From contig OX381710.1 in the NCBI GenBank assembly GCA_947462335.1, forward strand, positions 67,017,303 through 67,081,302: DNA of 64,000 nucleotides, in the 5' to 3' direction. Source of the DNA: Harmothoe impar (lineage: Eukaryota > Annelida > Polychaeta > Phyllodocida > Polynoidae). Of this stretch, positions 49,830 through 61,900 are shown one piece after another (the stretch's first letter is position 1; every line of letters begins with the position of its first letter). The translations under genes and the position numbers were made by a program. The notes under the pieces were generated by a model. It was not told the origin of the DNA, made no database searches, and saw only the letters and a list, made by a program, of their open reading frames with translations.

Positions 49830-50967
49830 GAGTGCTTTTAAGGGTATAGGATTCTACCGGTTTTGATTCAATACTGATTTGTTTTAAATCACTTTGACTT
49901 AATTTAGATATATTCCTTATCTTAGTACAAATTTATAATGACAATATGTTACTATTCGCCTGATTAAATTTACACGTGTACATCAAGGTGAAAGATCGGG
50001 AATGATTTTTTTTTTTTTTGGGGGGGGGGGGGTTAAAATGTTTCTATTCCACAACATGAATTTGAAATGGAAGTTCGACAATAGATGATTCTGAGTAAAT
50101 CAACGATTAGAGTAATGTTTTAACACACGAGGATGAGATAAGGATGAAACATTACAATAAAACCAATAAAATCATCTATGTATTGAAAAAGGTACCTAGA
50201 AGTATCATTAATATTATAATAGAAGGTATAACATGCAGTGTTAGTTTTTTTAGTGTCCCTATGTAGAAGGAAGAGGATTAAAGTATCGTGTAAAGACTAG
50301 ATAATCTTGTAACAAACCTAAAAGGACTGATCGATCCTCTTCGTGCAGTGTGGCTGTTTATATTGTGTTAGCTGAAACTGCATCCCCATGCACTTCTCTA
50401 CTTGTAACTGCCTGCAAGCATGTATCATGCCAGTCAACTGATGGGTCAGATGTAAAGACGAAAAGGTAAACAGCTGGTAAATGTTACTGCCTGCAACTTA
50501 CAGAGCTATCTGCATGGACGGTAATGGGGAAGGGAGATCCAAGGGGTGCAGCAATACTAATTTATTTCATCGATTTGAAAAAATAATTCACATTAATACG
50601 TAGTGGTTATCCTAATGTGGGACAGCGTACAATCAGCCTACAATGCCACCAGATGTGGGACTATAGAAGGAGGGGACCTTAGATAGTATATCCCCATCTA
50701 ACAAGTGCTGCCACCTAGGACCAATGCATAATGACCACTTAGTACAGAATGCTATTGAGGTCATGCAATGCCCGGATTATGATTGCTTCATCCTTTTCTC
50801 TACATTGTATCTTCTTGACACCCATGCCATTGCCTGCTTCCCGCTTTGAACATCCATAATAACCATCAGTGAAAGATGATCGAAAGCCTCTATGCATTCA
50901 AATATCCCACAGACTTTACTCTCCGAGCAGATTCTTTGTCTAGACTCCACCACGGCCAACTATATAC

Positions 50968-50970
<3 letters not shown>
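49830..50970. other. Gene-free DNA with a T-run and G-run
   Basis: About 14 T then 13 G at 50006-50032. A CTCF-like sequence on the minus strand (tgctgccacctagga as seen on plus) lies at 50707-50720. Nothing else is recognised. Confidence 0.45.

Positions 50971-50972
<2 letters not shown>

Positions 50973-51039
<67 letters not shown>
50973..51039. repeat. (TA)n microsatellite
   Basis: About 33 uninterrupted TA units. Open frames through it are low-complexity artefacts. Confidence 0.95.
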
Positions 51040-51044
<5 letters not shown>

Positions 51045-51264
51045 TCATCGACCAATAGCTGTATGCACACAGAGAGGTGTTCCACTGCCTGTGCTGCCAC
51101 CCTCTTGGTACAGAATGCAGCAGCGGTAGACCAAGTCTGTAAAAGGAGATCCTAAATTATCTACATCTAGACATAAATATCCTTTCACCCCATCCTCCTA
51201 ATTCTATGGCATTGAACCGAGGCAACAGTGATGGCTATATATCTTAGACATGCTACAAGTGACT

Positions 51265-51365
51265 TGCTGTATAAGTATTATACGCCTCGAGCGAGGTAAT
51301 TGTCCAAGGTGCCAGCTTCGAATAATTACCATTGTCCAAGGCTTATAACACTTATGCACTTATCA
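51265..51365. repeat. ~100-bp imperfect palindrome
   Basis: 'gtataagtattatacgcc' at the left faces 'ggcttataacacttatgcac' at the right. 'taattgtccaaggtgcc' and 'taccattgtccaagg' form a partly direct repeat in the centre. It may be a small MITE. Confidence 0.45.
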
Positions 51366-51858
51366 TATGTGACTTTCACTCACAGTAGGAGAGTGGGCTC
51401 AATTGACCGCATCCACATACAGCCATGTAGTAGTGTACAGTCAGGCATTTGCCTTTGTTCTCTCAGCCAACTGTGGTGTTAGTTACACCCACCAGGTTTC
51501 TGCTAATTAGAACAATCCGTACACTTAAGAGAACATACACAATATGGCATATACATGTAGGTACCAATGGTTTACTCAGCTAACTTCTGTTTTGACAATA
51601 GCCTTGCTCATTAGTTGGCAGTTGTAAGGTGTTTATTAGAATGCTATACTGGTTCCTGGTAATTGATAACTATTGGCCACTTGGGTGGAGACAGTCAGAT
51701 GATGGCAGGACTTGAGGGTACAGGCTGACTGCGGACAATGAGGACTGTTGGCTACACGCACTACTGTTATTACGGCAATGTCTATTACATGCCGCATACG
51801 ACGCAATTTTCTCAGGGGTACAATGGGCCATATCGGGGAGACCTATAGTTGTGCTTAC

Positions 51859-52087
51859 TAACCCTTTAAGGGTAGCGTAGTGCTTTAATGTGCTATGCCC
51901 TTTTTAGACTATGATGCATGAATGGCAAACTAGCGAGGTTTTCGCAGGAGCTTTAGTACTTTATTGATGCATCAGACAAGCACCATTATTCAGATACTCC
52001 TGATGGATTCCCATGAATGCATCAAAGTACTCGCCAGCGTATCATGACGACAAATGAACACGAAGCATGCCGTCATTAAAGGGTTAA
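51859..52087. mobile_element. MITE of the 'TTAACCCTTTAAGG' family with both ends
   Basis: The left end TAACCCTTTAAGGGTAGCG and right end GCCGTCATTAAAGGGTTA are inverted. The right flank gives TTAA; the left gives CTAA. This is the copy with the most complete pair of ends and supports reading the family as TTAA-type. Confidence 0.55.
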
Positions 52088-52229
52088 GGTGGCCGCACTT
52101 ACTACTACTCCTGCTTAGTCTATCTGCCACGTCTATTACATGCTTCATATCCTACATGGTACCAGGCCTGCATACACAGCACCCGGTGCCATCTAACCCT
52201 CCGAGGGCCGCAGCACACTTTAATTTCAT

Positions 52230-52430
52230 TATCATCCTTATCGTTGTGATGTATGATTGCAGCTCTGATGAGTAACTCGCCTAAGCGCCATGCATGCCGG
52301 CCCCTCAGGAGTGTATCAACCTCATAGAGTTGGCAAAGTGCATTACCCACCAGGGCTGCACCCATGCATCATGACAATAAGGCCATAATGCAGTATGTGG
52401 CCCTTGCAGGGTTATATCATAAGGGCAGGG
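52230..52430. repeat. 'gagtaactcgcc...gcatcatgac' module
   Basis: Contains 'gatgagtaactcgcc', 'gtgtatcaacctcatagagt', 'cagggctgcacccatgcatc' and 'ggcccttgcagggtta'. The same order of strings recurs near 57900-58040 and 62390-62530. Confidence 0.5.
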
Positions 52431-53077
52431 TGGGGTACAAACACGGGGTGGGCACGTAGTAGTGGGGATGGACAGGATGTTATTACCATATCTAGCACGA
52501 GGCCCTAACACACGGCGGGGCTGGGACGGAAACCCAGGCACGGGGCGGGAATTAACTAGCCGCACTGTAATACCAAAAGGCTCTCCTTCATCACATCCAC
52601 AGTGGTTCCCACGTGATCTGCACCAGTGATAGCAGGGCATACAGAAGCACTATGCATGGATACTGTAATGGATTATGATGGAAAGTACCCTTAATTGAGG
52701 TAAGACTTGGACAGTTCAAACCATTTTAACAACTTATTGTGACTAATTGACAATACTTGGGTTTGAACAATATGGCATAAGGAATGGCATAAGGAAAGTT
52801 CAAATCTGCAGCAAGGGTGTCCTCTTCTAGTCTTGGTTGTCAACACTGGACATAAAGTACTAGATAATGAGATCTGTGATCAATGAATTCCTACTACAGT
52901 AGTATTGGAGGCAGACAGACTGAAGCTCTTGTACATGAACTTGCCGTTTGTGTATATGTATTTATATATTTCTTTTTTTGAAATAACAATCTTGCATGTA
53001 CTAATTGAATTGAATTGATGTTCTTGGTATAAAGTCAAAGCGCATGAATTAGCACAATATCATCCGCCCTTGGAATG

Positions 53078-53165
53078 ACCTGAAACTATAACTATTTATT
53101 CAATTGCGATATCATCTACCTATAAATGCAATATGGCATGAGAAAGGAAGTGACGCTATATCAAA
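53078..53165. repeat. 88-bp inverted copy of 57127-57214
   Basis: The reverse complement of 57127-57214 matches here with two differences over 88 bp. Weaker similarity runs on to about 53184 ('ccattcagc'). The copy in Y2 (about 61890-61950) is much more diverged. Confidence 0.85.
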
Positions 53166-53561
53166 TTATCCATTCAGCTCAATTATACATTCAGCATGAC
53201 CTTAACTGCAGGCCTACAGAGTGATAAGTAAACGCTACAGGTGGCGCCATCTCTCCTCTCAGCACAGAATGTATAAATCCAATTTAACTTAATTCAATTT
53301 CAAAAGTTTTTATTGCACACATTACATTCATTTTATTTTTCAGTGGCAACAATTGGCCGACCAGCCCTCCAATGATAACAATAAAGTTGATATTTGTTTA
53401 ACTATGCAGGTCCCTACAGGGCGGTCGGACATGGTTTGTATAAGTTATGAACAAGCGAATCGCATGAGTGTTCATAGTTGTATGTTATAACGAATAGATA
53501 GGGTTGATTGTTTGCTTTCCGCATATCAACTTGAGTACTAACTATTTGTTGTTTGTTTCAG

Positions 53562-53915
53562 ACACACGGCTGACGTCCTCCACACGGACTAAGTCCTGCT
53601 CCCGTCACCCACCATGCTCTGCCGCACTCGTCATGACGACGTACTTGACGTTTCCGGTCTAACCCGGACGCTACGAGCCCATACTGTGGCGCCACCTGGC
53701 AGCAATGGCCAGAAGGACGCCTGGCGCCATCTGGTGTGAAGTGATGCACTGTGGGTACTGGTGCATTGTGGGCGCTGAGTGGCGTCCCCTGGTGGAGGGA
53801 GTGGTGGAGACCTGACCACTGTATGAGGTGGCTGCTGCTGCTACTGTCTTAGAGCCGCAGGGGGCTCATGGATTTACCCAATCTTCTGTTTGACAACTGC
53901 TGATCTATTTATAAG
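53562..53915 (+). ncRNA. CpG-rich block with splice-like borders; possible non-coding exon
   Basis: It is preceded by 'gttgtttgtttcag', a good acceptor, and followed at 53916 by GTGAGT, a good donor. All three plus frames contain stops, so a coding internal exon is unlikely. CpG and GC content are clearly above the surroundings. Three CTCF-like sequences lie inside (53686-53704, 53721-53738, 53781-53797). Alternatives are a promoter or insulator island, or the end of an unrecognised element. Confidence 0.3.
53781..53797 (-). promoter_or_regulatory. CTCF-like motif (ccaccagggga core)
   Basis: On the minus strand it reads CTCCACCAGGGGACGCC, a near-consensus CTCF core. Neighbouring minus-strand matches are at 53721-53738 (caccagatggcgcc) and 53686-53704 (tgccaggtggcgc). 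Confidence 0.45.
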
Positions 53916-54168
53916 GTGAGTCATTATGCACATTCTAATATATTTTAAAAAAAAAGTGGGCTAGGAGATTTTTTAATCAGTCTTGGATGATCATAATGTC
54001 CCTTAAAATGTGAATTCATTGTTTTCAATCTTTCAGATAATAATGGTGATACTGGGCACCTGCTGGTTGAGATTTGTATAGTGGCCCAGTAAGGCCATCC
54101 TTGGACATCCAAAATTCTCCTTACCGGTAGTTGGGTTTCCATGCTACCTTTAATGCATACAGCGCCTC

Positions 54169-54185
54169 GGGGGGGGGGGGGGGGG
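54169..54185 (+). repeat. Poly-G tract of 17 bases
   Basis: Uninterrupted G run in otherwise gene-free DNA (53945-54780). Confidence 0.9.
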
Positions 54186-55373
54186 TTATAGCTAACATAT
54201 AGCACAGTATACAGCATTGTTCGTGATAGTAATAGGTGCTTTTCTAGTGTCCTAACAACTAGCAATGGTATAAGCCACCAAATATATCTGGTGGCTAGAA
54301 AATATATAATCTCATAATCCATTAGTCAAATATGCAAACATATCTAGATACAGACAATGCACACATCATCAAAACAGGTAGCTAGGGGCCCCCATGGAAA
54401 TTGAGCAGAAGCAGGTATAATTTATATGATTATATCCCTTGGCCTTCAGAAAATGCTCATTACTGGTCTGTGATATGCTCGTGATTGGGGACATCCAATT
54501 AAGGTTAAAGAGGACTAAATCTCTTTTCGAACAATATTATTTCTATTTACGAGCCAAACAGCATCACTTGGGTGAGATCATGACTGGATCATGTTGATGA
54601 GTGTCAGGAGTGTGTTTGTACAATTCTAATAGTTTCTCAATCCCATTGCGCATTTCATGATCGCAGACACTTAAATCTCGATTTCCCAAGATGTCTAAGC
54701 CTCTTTCTAGCCTCAGAAATCTGTCTAAAGGGAGACCAGGTAAAGGGCTGTATGCTTTATCTTTGTGCTATTCAATTCTACACATCCATGTTACAGGACC
54801 AGGTCTGCATTGTAACAGCTTCTAGCCCATGTTCAATCTTACTCCTCCCTCTAGCAGTGACTGTGGCCTGTGGTTCCCCTGGCTCAGATAAACGGGTTGA
54901 GGCACAGTGACCAGTATAGACAGCCCTATTAACCCCTGCCCCCTGAGTGCCAGCTCTTTAACCCTTCACACCCCACCACGCACCACCTCCTCAAGGCTCC
55001 TTAACCCTTTAAGGATGGCATGCTACCCCAAGGCCCCATGTTCATCTGTTGGAATGCACCAATGTAGCACTGGTGAGTTACTCGTCGGTACTCCATTGTT
55101 GCCAACCCCCTGGGAATGAACCAACCGCATTGGGTCCGCACAGCCAGTGCTTCCTCTGTGTATAATGGTGACTAAAGGTTTAATGCACTATGCTACACTT
55201 AGAGGGTTATCACTTCACTCACCACAACCGACTAAAGCTTGTTAAGGCCAAAGCGAAAAGAAACCTGACAGATGGATAAGAGCAGGTCCCCATGCTATTC
55301 GGGGCTACCTCTCGGTTGCAGCAAAGTGTGTTACTGTGTGAGGATGGTTGGTCTATGACAATGGTACCTGCAC

Positions 55374-56090
55374 TTATAACACGACTTGCTACGATCTAGC
55401 CAATAAATTAAAAACAGAGCTGCTCTCTGATCGGATGAGAGGTCGTGATGGGCAGTCTTGACCAATCAGTGACCTTCTTACCTCCTGCGGGGTGAGTGGC
55501 TAGACACTGTGGTATATCTAGATGGATATACCACTAGTAGCAGTGGATGAATAATCTACAATGGCGGACCTTTGTCCGATTCAAACACATTTCAAATGAT
55601 TTTCACAGATTCTGGGTGATTTATAAAAGAATTTATGCCCTCTCTATTCATATCTTATTGTGTTCATTCAGTCTAATCAATAAAAGGATTTATTTAGACA
55701 TGTTTAATCCCGCTACTCTCTTGTTAACCTTGCCGTTTTCATTCACTCTTTTCTCATCTTTACCATCTAAAGTCGGTGTATTTTCATCTTTAATTGATGA
55801 CTGGCGACTCTGTGTCTGGCTCCTTGAGTGGGTACTCCACACTTCCTTAATTGGCCCACGTACTCTCTTGATTGGGTGCGCCGCCACTTGACTGCCAATT
55901 GTACATTTCATGTCTACTGTTATTGGATAGGCCTATAATAAGATGTACTTTTGTTCTGGAAGTATGTTTTATATATTTTTTAAACAAATAGAGTGTAGAA
56001 TATGTGTCATAACGTGAATAGGGGACTTGGTCATGGTCATTCACGCCCATGCCCCGTCCCCTATTCCCTAATTATACAAGACCTGCGCTT
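55374..56090. repeat. Inserted block sharing the CCAAT and hairpin segment (copy 2)
   Basis: 55374-55570 matches 16436-16630, including CCAATCAG (55463), the hairpin at 55509-55534 (perfect 10-bp stem GTGGTATATC/GATATACCAC, loop TAGATG) and ATGGCGGAC. Looser similarity continues to 'gtcataacgtgaa...cacttgg'-like text near 56010, matching about 16895. Confidence 0.6.
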
Positions 56091-57126
56091 ATTAAATAGA
56101 GATGAAAAAGGTCTAATTTCAATACACTCAATTACCCTGCACATATTAAAGTTGCTGCTGTATATCTAGTGTCTGAAAGGTGTGGACTGTGTTATGTCTG
56201 TTCTGTGTGACAGACTGATACACATAAAAGTGTTGTTCAGCCATGTCTTCTATTGGTACTGAGTTATACATAAGTTACTCGCCAGGGCTGCATATATGCA
56301 TCATGAAAGCAAACCAAATATGTACAGCTCAGCTCAAGAGACATTATGAAGCGGATAATATGCAGAGCTTACTAAGTGCATAACAAATGGCCTATGCCTA
56401 CTACATAGGAAAAGATACTATGCCATCCTTAAAGAGTATGGAATACATTCTGGAACTAACCAATGTTCATTACATTTCCCCTTGTGTTGGTTCGGACAAC
56501 TAGGGAACCCGCACCGGAAGTGGACAGCACTGCGGGTCTCCAGAAGTAACTCTCCTCTGGGAGAGCTAATAAAGCAGTATGGGAAGGGCCACTGCTTTAT
56601 GTCCGATATTCAGGGATTGAGTTCTCATAAATCACTTTTCCTTCTGGTTCACTGAAGAGGCTGGAAAGTTTGAGTGTTCACATTTGGAGCACAGACTGCT
56701 GGATTAATTGTATTTAAAATTCCAATAATCCAAATTGAATTCATTTCTAAAAAGAGAACAAAATAAAACAGGATTCCTCCCTGTACTGTGAAGGCATAAT
56801 TCATCTGTGAGGAGAAGAATAAAAAGAATCCGTCAAAGGGAAACCACTCTGTAAAGACCAGGGAGACTCATCGGTCATTTTCTCCTCTCTGTCAATGAGA
56901 TTTCGTGAGTAAATTCTCTGAAATCCCAAATCAAATTACTTTCGTCAATGGGGAGGTGATTAGAAATGAGAAAGAAATGTAGTAGAAAATGAAGGAGAAT
57001 AGAATTAATGTAATCATGCGGATGGAAAGGGAGCATGTCTAGACAGGTTACATGCCTTTAGACAATTATAGCTGAATGGACTGTTGAAATGAAGTTCTTT
57101 TGTAGGCACTTGTGCTGAATGGATGA

Positions 57127-57214
57127 TTTGATATAGCGTCACTTCCTTTCTCATGCCAAATTGCATTTATAGGTAGATGATATTGCAATTGAATAAATAG
57201 TTATAGTTTCAGGT
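57127..57214. repeat. 88-bp inverted copy of 53078-53165
   Basis: Lies in Y1; two differences from the inverted copy 4 kb upstream. Confidence 0.85.
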
Positions 57215-58419
57215 TGGTTCTCTAGGGTAGACCAGTATTATACATTTTGTTTCTCGAGTGGCGACATTGGCTCTTTTAACCTCTTAATCACTTAATTCTT
57301 AAATGCAGGCACCATATTCCCTTAAACCATGATTTACAAGATATCTGGATTCCAAGATCAGAACCAACATGTCGCGTCATCTACTTATACAAGTACAAGT
57401 ATGGTAGTCATGGGTACCAGTTGCATCCTGATTTATGCTGATGATATTAGTAAAGGTGAAAATTAAAATAAAAGAATCAATCAAAGCTAAATAGAGAGCA
57501 TGCTATTGGACAGGAGAGAGTAGTTATGACTGAAACTAATTAAAATGGCACATTTGGGTTTATTCCTGAGGCATCAAATGAAATAGAAACATTTTGGGTT
57601 AGCATACAAAAAGACAGGACATATCAGTAGATAACATGAACATGAAACTACCAGTAATGTCCACATGTGGTCCATAAATAAGAGTAAAATGGCAGATGGA
57701 GGATAAAAAATACAAACAGTGCTACCACGATGCACCCAGCTGACTGCCCAGTAATGCTGTCCATATACTGCTCGGGGGCACCTGGTAGTGGGCTAATATC
57801 TCATCATCTACTTGTGTTTGTGCCTTTTAGGCCTTTTGGTACCACACATTGTAATAAGGTCCATGTTATTTGTTGTCATCATAACACTGCGGCAGTACCA
57901 GCGAGTAACTCCCCGGTGCTGAACTGGTGCATGATGCCAACCCATCGGGGGTGTATGTACCGTGAAGGGCCTGCAAAGTTCATAGATGTAGCTACCCACC
58001 AAGGCTGCATCCATGCAGCTTGATGACCTAGGGGTATAGTGCACACAAGCACTATGTGGTCTTAAAATGACTGCATTTGGATGACACCCCCGAGGCATGC
58101 CTGTTATTTAGCATCAACTGTTCTCTGGAATTGGCCAGCATGTGACTCACAACATAACATCAGGGTCAATGTGTACACCATAATGTAGGTGCCCTCCCTG
58201 CTGCCAAACAACATAGATGCCCTCAATAATGACACACATGACCTGCATGCACTGCCCATTGTATCCACTAGCAAGGATAGGTTCAGGGGTAGTTTTACAG
58301 ATCTATGATTTATCGACATAAGCATAACATGTAAGAATATATGCATGAAAACAACTGTTTGAAATGAACTAGTGAGATACGCAAGTTAAAAAGGGTGTCT
58401 TGACTTTTGCATATCTTGC

Positions 58420-58545
58420 ACAGTGCATCACACTCACAGCAGCACACAGTGCATCATGTAGTGCAGCACACAGTACATCACACAGGGCAGCTCACAGAGC
58501 AATACACAGAGTATAACACAGAGCAGCTCACAGAGCCACACACGG
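58420..58545 (+). repeat. Degenerate 'cacagagcagcaca' minisatellite, Y1 copy
   Basis: Units such as 'cacagtgcatca', 'gcagcacacagt' and 'gagcagctcacaga' follow each other. The Y2 copy is at about 63135-63260. Confidence 0.7.
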
Positions 58546-58980
58546 GTTTCTTGCACATGACAGCTTTTTAGGAGAACACATATAGCCAGCCCCAGTAATC
58601 TAAGATTAGGAGCCTCTGCCTCTAATCTACTCTACTCCAAGTAGACCTAATTAGTGCAGGTCCAAGAGATCTAATTGAAACCGGTAACAGTAGTGCCTTT
58701 GGTGTGCACTCTCTGTTTGATTTTTAGCAGCTCACCGTATTATTGTGTGCCTGTCATAGTGTGGAATAGTGTGGATCTGCAAGGAATTAGTGTTCACAGC
58801 ATCACAACCCTATGGTTCATACTTCTATAGAATAAAACAAACAAAAAATAGAACAAGGCCAGGGTTCAGAGGCACAATTGTATAACATTTGCTAGACAAC
58901 CAAAAGGGGCCAAATGCATTTGCAGACCATCTAGAGTAGAGTTGTAGAATAACTTTGTAGTTCATGAAAACTCATTTCAG

Positions 58981-61900
58981 TGTGCACATCCATGTTACAG
59001 GACTAGGTCTGCACTGCGCCAGCCTCTGACCAATGTTCAGTCTTACTCCTCACCCGGAGCAGCCTCTGTGGCTTGTGGTTCCCCTGGCTAAGATAAACTG
59101 GTCGAGGCACAGTGACCAGTATAGACAGCCCTATTAACCCCTGCCCCCTGAGTGCCAGCTCATTAACCCTTCACACCCCACCACGCACCACCTCCCGAAA
59201 GCTCTTTTAGTATGACTCTTTAAGGACGACATAATACCTCAAGGCCCCATGTTCATCTGTCAGAATACACCAATGTAGCGCTGGTGAGTAATTTGTCTGC
59301 ACTGCATTGTTGCCAAATCCCTGAGAAAGAATCAATCCCATTAGGTCAGCCCATCCAGTGCTTCCTCCATGTATCATGGCAATTAAAGGTTCAATGCACC
59401 ATGTTACACTTAGAGGGTTATCACTTCACTCACCACAACCTAGTAAAGCTTGTTAAAGCCCAAGTGAAAAGAAACCTGACATTATTAGAGCAGGTTCTCG
59501 GGCTATTCAGGATTTAACCCTCCGCACCAGAGTGTGATATTGTGTGAGGATGTGTGATGGTTGGTCTAGGATCTATTATTTCTACTGTAGGCTTGGACAT
59601 AGTTAGAATCTGGTATTTTGAATTGACTAAAGGCACATTCTCATCTAAGGGTGTTTATATCCTGTAGACCCTGTGGTATACAGCCTTTCATGGAGGGTAA
59701 CTAAAAGGTAATTAAAACATTATCAAACACCAAGTTTTAAGTCAGATAGAAACCATTAACTCGGGGACTTTGTCATTTAGACAGGCTCCCTACGGTCAAT
59801 GTCTAAATGCTATAGACCCCTTATACAGGTTTCCATCCTTAACTGATGTGTGATGCCTGTTCTATGTAACATGTCTGGAGGTGATGTGCAGTCATGTTCT
59901 CTAATAACACTGTATAACAAACTTTCAAAAAATGAAAAAACCCGGGACCAGACCCAATTATACTATGTATTTTGACCTGGGGAATTCAAAAATAGCACTT
60001 AAAATTGTGTGGTAAGTCTCAGTTTTCAGATTTTCACATGTCTTATTTTGTATAACCGGTTAGAGCTTATATATACACTATTTGATCAAAAAGTAGAAAA
60101 ATGCTTCTTTTCATTGAAATCTTATTTTTAGCTAGTTACATTATTTATATATTACTGATCTGTTACAGAAATAAGTATTCTTTGTGAGTAAATAGGTCTA
60201 AAATAACACTTTGAAACATATAAATAGTGCTTAAAAAAGGTCGCTTTGTCTTCCTATTGTATTCCCCATCAGGACCACCTCTGACCATATTCTAGCAATG
60301 TACCTGGCTAATGTTTAATGTAAAATTAGATTATATGGTCAAATATCATCATACAAGGATACCTTTTAGTAGAAAAATGGTTCTGAGAGGAATTTGCATG
60401 GCCTGTTTTGAGGTTTGCGATATTGATGACATTTCCAATATACTAGAACCAATATCCAATATTTTGACTATGTGAATGGCTACCATGGGAACCAGAAACT
60501 GGCCTTTGTACCTTTTTTGTCTAACAAAACCCTTATAGATATAGAATTTTAATACTAACGATGTAACACCTAAGAGTTATCCAAGCAATTTTCTGTCTAT
60601 TTATTACTCTTTTTGGGATTTTAGCACCGGTGGGGGCTAAAAACAGTAATAATAGCTTCCCTGAAGGTACCTCTTGTCAGAACGGGTCACAATCCAGATT
60701 TTGGTAGCTTAAAAAAAAGTTGTATCACTTTAGGATAAATTTATATGTTTTATGGTATTTTTTCAATTAATATCAGTAAAATATCACTAATTTAGCTTCA
60801 TAACGGTGTAGAATCCTGGTTTTTATGGTCCCTTACCACTGAATGTGCTTCAGGATCATGTTATCTCTGCCAGGCAAACAAAATTGACCATTTTTTATGA
60901 ATGCTGTCCCGGCTGTTTATTGGTCGGACCATATATTCAGTAGTAGACCGACAAATAATCATGGTTGGAATATCTTGAAACTGAGACTTATGGGGCATTT
61001 TTTACCATCATTCTTGGATTCAGTGACCTCAAATGAGTCTAGTCAGGTAGGTCTGCCCCCGTGTTTTTTTTCTTCGTTGCACAGTGTAATACAGGGTCTG
61101 ACACTAAATGGCTGGGATTTTCGATATGATGATGATCCTTGGGGAGTGATATATCATGGTGACAAAGGACACTATACTGCCCCTAAAGGGTGTGAAATAC
61201 ATTCATCCAACTAACCCATGTTCACTACGTTTCCCCTAGTGTTGGTTTGAAGAGCTAGGGAACCCCCACTGGAAGTGGACTGCACTGCTGGTCCATAGAC
61301 CGGAAGTAACTCTCCTCTGGGAGAGCTAATAAAGCAGTATGGGAAGGGCCACTGCTTTATGACCGATATTCAGGGATTGACTTCCCATAAATCACTTTTA
61401 CTTCTGGTTCACTGAAGAGGCTGGAAAGAGGAAAAGGTTGTCTGGAATGGAAAAAAAGGTTTGAGTGTTCACTTTTGGAGCACAGACTGCTGGATTAATT
61501 GTATTTAAAATCCCAATAATCCAAATTGAATTCATTTCTAAAAGGTCCCTCCTTGTACTGTGAAGGCATAATTCATCTGTGAGGAGGATAATAAAAAGAG
61601 TCTGTCAAAGCAGAACTACTGTGTAAAGACCCAGGAGACTCATCAGTCATTTTGTCCTCTCAGTCAAGAAGATTTCGTGCGTAAATTCTGTGAAACCCCA
61701 AATGAAATCACTCTCATCAATGAGGAAGTGATTTGAAGTGAGAAAAAAATGTGGTAGAAAATAAAGGAGAATAGATTTAATGCAGTCGTGCAGGTGTTTA
61801 GGGAGGATGGTTAGACAGCTGACATGCTTTTAGACAATTATAGCTGAATGGACTGGTGAAATGAAATTCTGCTGTAGAAACTTGTGCTAAATGGATTTAG

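Larger units (their letters stand above)
54780..58980. repeat. Segmental duplication unit Y1
   Basis: Tandem with Y2. Anchors (Y1 to Y2): 'atccatgttacagga' 54784 to 58988; 'ctattaacccctgccccctg' 54925 to 59130; 'agctaataaagcagtatggg' 56562 to 61326; 'gcacagactgctggattaat' 56689 to 61480; 'aacatcagggtcaatgtgta' 58156 to 62852; 'cacatatagccagccccagt' 58576 to 63294. Y1 carries an insertion (about 55375-56090) absent from Y2. No gene is conserved between the copies. Confidence 0.85.

Noticed and set aside
50876..51155. Tyr-Ile repeat protein frames
   Set aside because: Direct translation of the (TA)n microsatellite.
60897..61214. 105-codon open frame in the Y2 insert
   Set aside because: The end of the frame runs into duplicated Y text that is not open in Y1, and no domain is recognisable.
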